A stretch of DNA of 64,000 bases from Pseudomonas sp. KBW05 (GTDB lineage Bacteria; Pseudomonadota; Gammaproteobacteria; Pseudomonadales; Pseudomonadaceae): contig NZ_QAJM01000003.1 of the NCBI RefSeq assembly GCF_003852405.1, forward strand, positions 115,139 to 179,138, written 5' to 3'. The first letter of the stretch is position 1, and the number at the start of each line of letters is the position of its first letter. Shown here piece by piece: positions 63,870 through 64,000 of this stretch. The notes under the pieces were generated by a model. The model ran no database searches. It was given only the letters and a program-made list of their open reading frames with translations, and was not told the DNA's origin. The position numbers and the translations under genes were made by a program.

Positions 63870-64000
63870 CCGGGGCTTTTGGATCGGAGTACATATCCAT
63901 TGCTGCGGTCACGGCCACTGACGGTTCCGCTCTTACAGCGGCTCACTTTTGGAAGGACCCAAAAGTAAGCAAAAGGTCCTCGCCCCACCACTCGGCACCT
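63870..64000. repeat. Probable dispersed non-coding repeat, cut by the window end
   Basis: From about 63870 the sequence (GAGTACATATCC..., CTTACAGCGGCTCACTTTTG..., GGTCCTCGCCCCACCACTCG) looks like a non-coding repeat that I remember seeing in many copies in P. fluorescens-group genomes, often near REP clusters. Its right end is outside the window. This rests on memory of the repeat, not on a search. Confidence 0.5.

Overview
The window is a GC-rich chromosomal segment of a fluorescent pseudomonad, most likely the Pseudomonas fluorescens group. The evidence is the gene orders gcvH-gcvP-sdaA-gcvT, aspS-yebC-ruvCAB-ybgC-tolQRAB-pal-cpoB-queE-queC-tRNA-Lys and secA-argJ-Nudix, together with paired REP sequences of the kinds common in that group. 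No transposase, phage gene or CRISPR array is visible.

Layout. (1) 1-6.8 kb: the end of a TyrR-like sigma54 activator (GcsR type), three 18-bp operator-like palindromes, a sigma54 promoter with exact GG/GC spacing, and a glycine-cleavage/serine-deaminase operon that lacks the glyA copy found in the P. aeruginosa counterpart. (2) 7-10.8 kb: a cold-shock protein, an RDD membrane protein, nadA and a FadL-like outer-membrane protein. (3) 10.9-30.3 kb: an accessory biosynthetic locus, described below. (4) 30.3-44 kb: a kinase-like protein, tRNA-Lys, queC/queE, the Tol-Pal operon, ruvABC, yebC, aspS and an FmdB zinc ribbon. (5) 44-54 kb: a small ribbon-helix-helix protein, a Dps-like ferritin, a membrane-anchored cold-shock-domain protein, slyX, a HIT protein, an OprD-family porin, an MscS channel, yajQ, a PanE-like reductase, a hybrid-free sensor kinase and a PduO-type adenosyltransferase. 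(6) 54-64 kb: a Nudix/ThiE-like fusion, argJ, secA, a DUF721/DciA-like protein, a YjgR/HerA-like ATPase, an amino-acid chemoreceptor, and a repeat-rich tail.

The interesting region is 10,940-30,311. Thirteen genes on the minus strand, many joined by 4-bp ATGA overlaps, run away from a divergent AraC-type activator. The first block encodes a TonB-dependent receptor, a SAM methyltransferase, an MFS permease, a very diverged thiamine-diphosphate-type enzyme, and a fusion of a cyanobacterial-type acyl-ACP reductase domain to a class III aminotransferase. The second block encodes a MoeZ-like adenylyltransferase/rhodanese, a JAMM metalloprotease, a ThiS-like sulfur carrier ending in Gly-Gly, a double CaiB-like CoA-transferase, an AMP-ligase, an acyl-CoA-dehydrogenase-like flavoprotein, an MFS exporter and a GH88-like protein. 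The MoeZ/JAMM/ThiS trio with AMP-ligase, TonB receptor and AraC regulator is the hallmark of thiocarboxylate siderophore loci (PDTC in P. stutzeri/P. putida, thioquinolobactin in P. fluorescens). A good Fur-box match lies in the receptor/regulator intergenic region. I infer an iron-regulated thiocarboxylate metallophore. The reductase-aminotransferase fusion, the ThDP-type enzyme and the GH88-like protein are not explained by what I know of those pathways, so the product may be new.

Starts were re-chosen where the longest reading frame ran past the family start or a ribosome binding site decided it. No database search was possible; all family assignments come from motifs and remembered family sequences.
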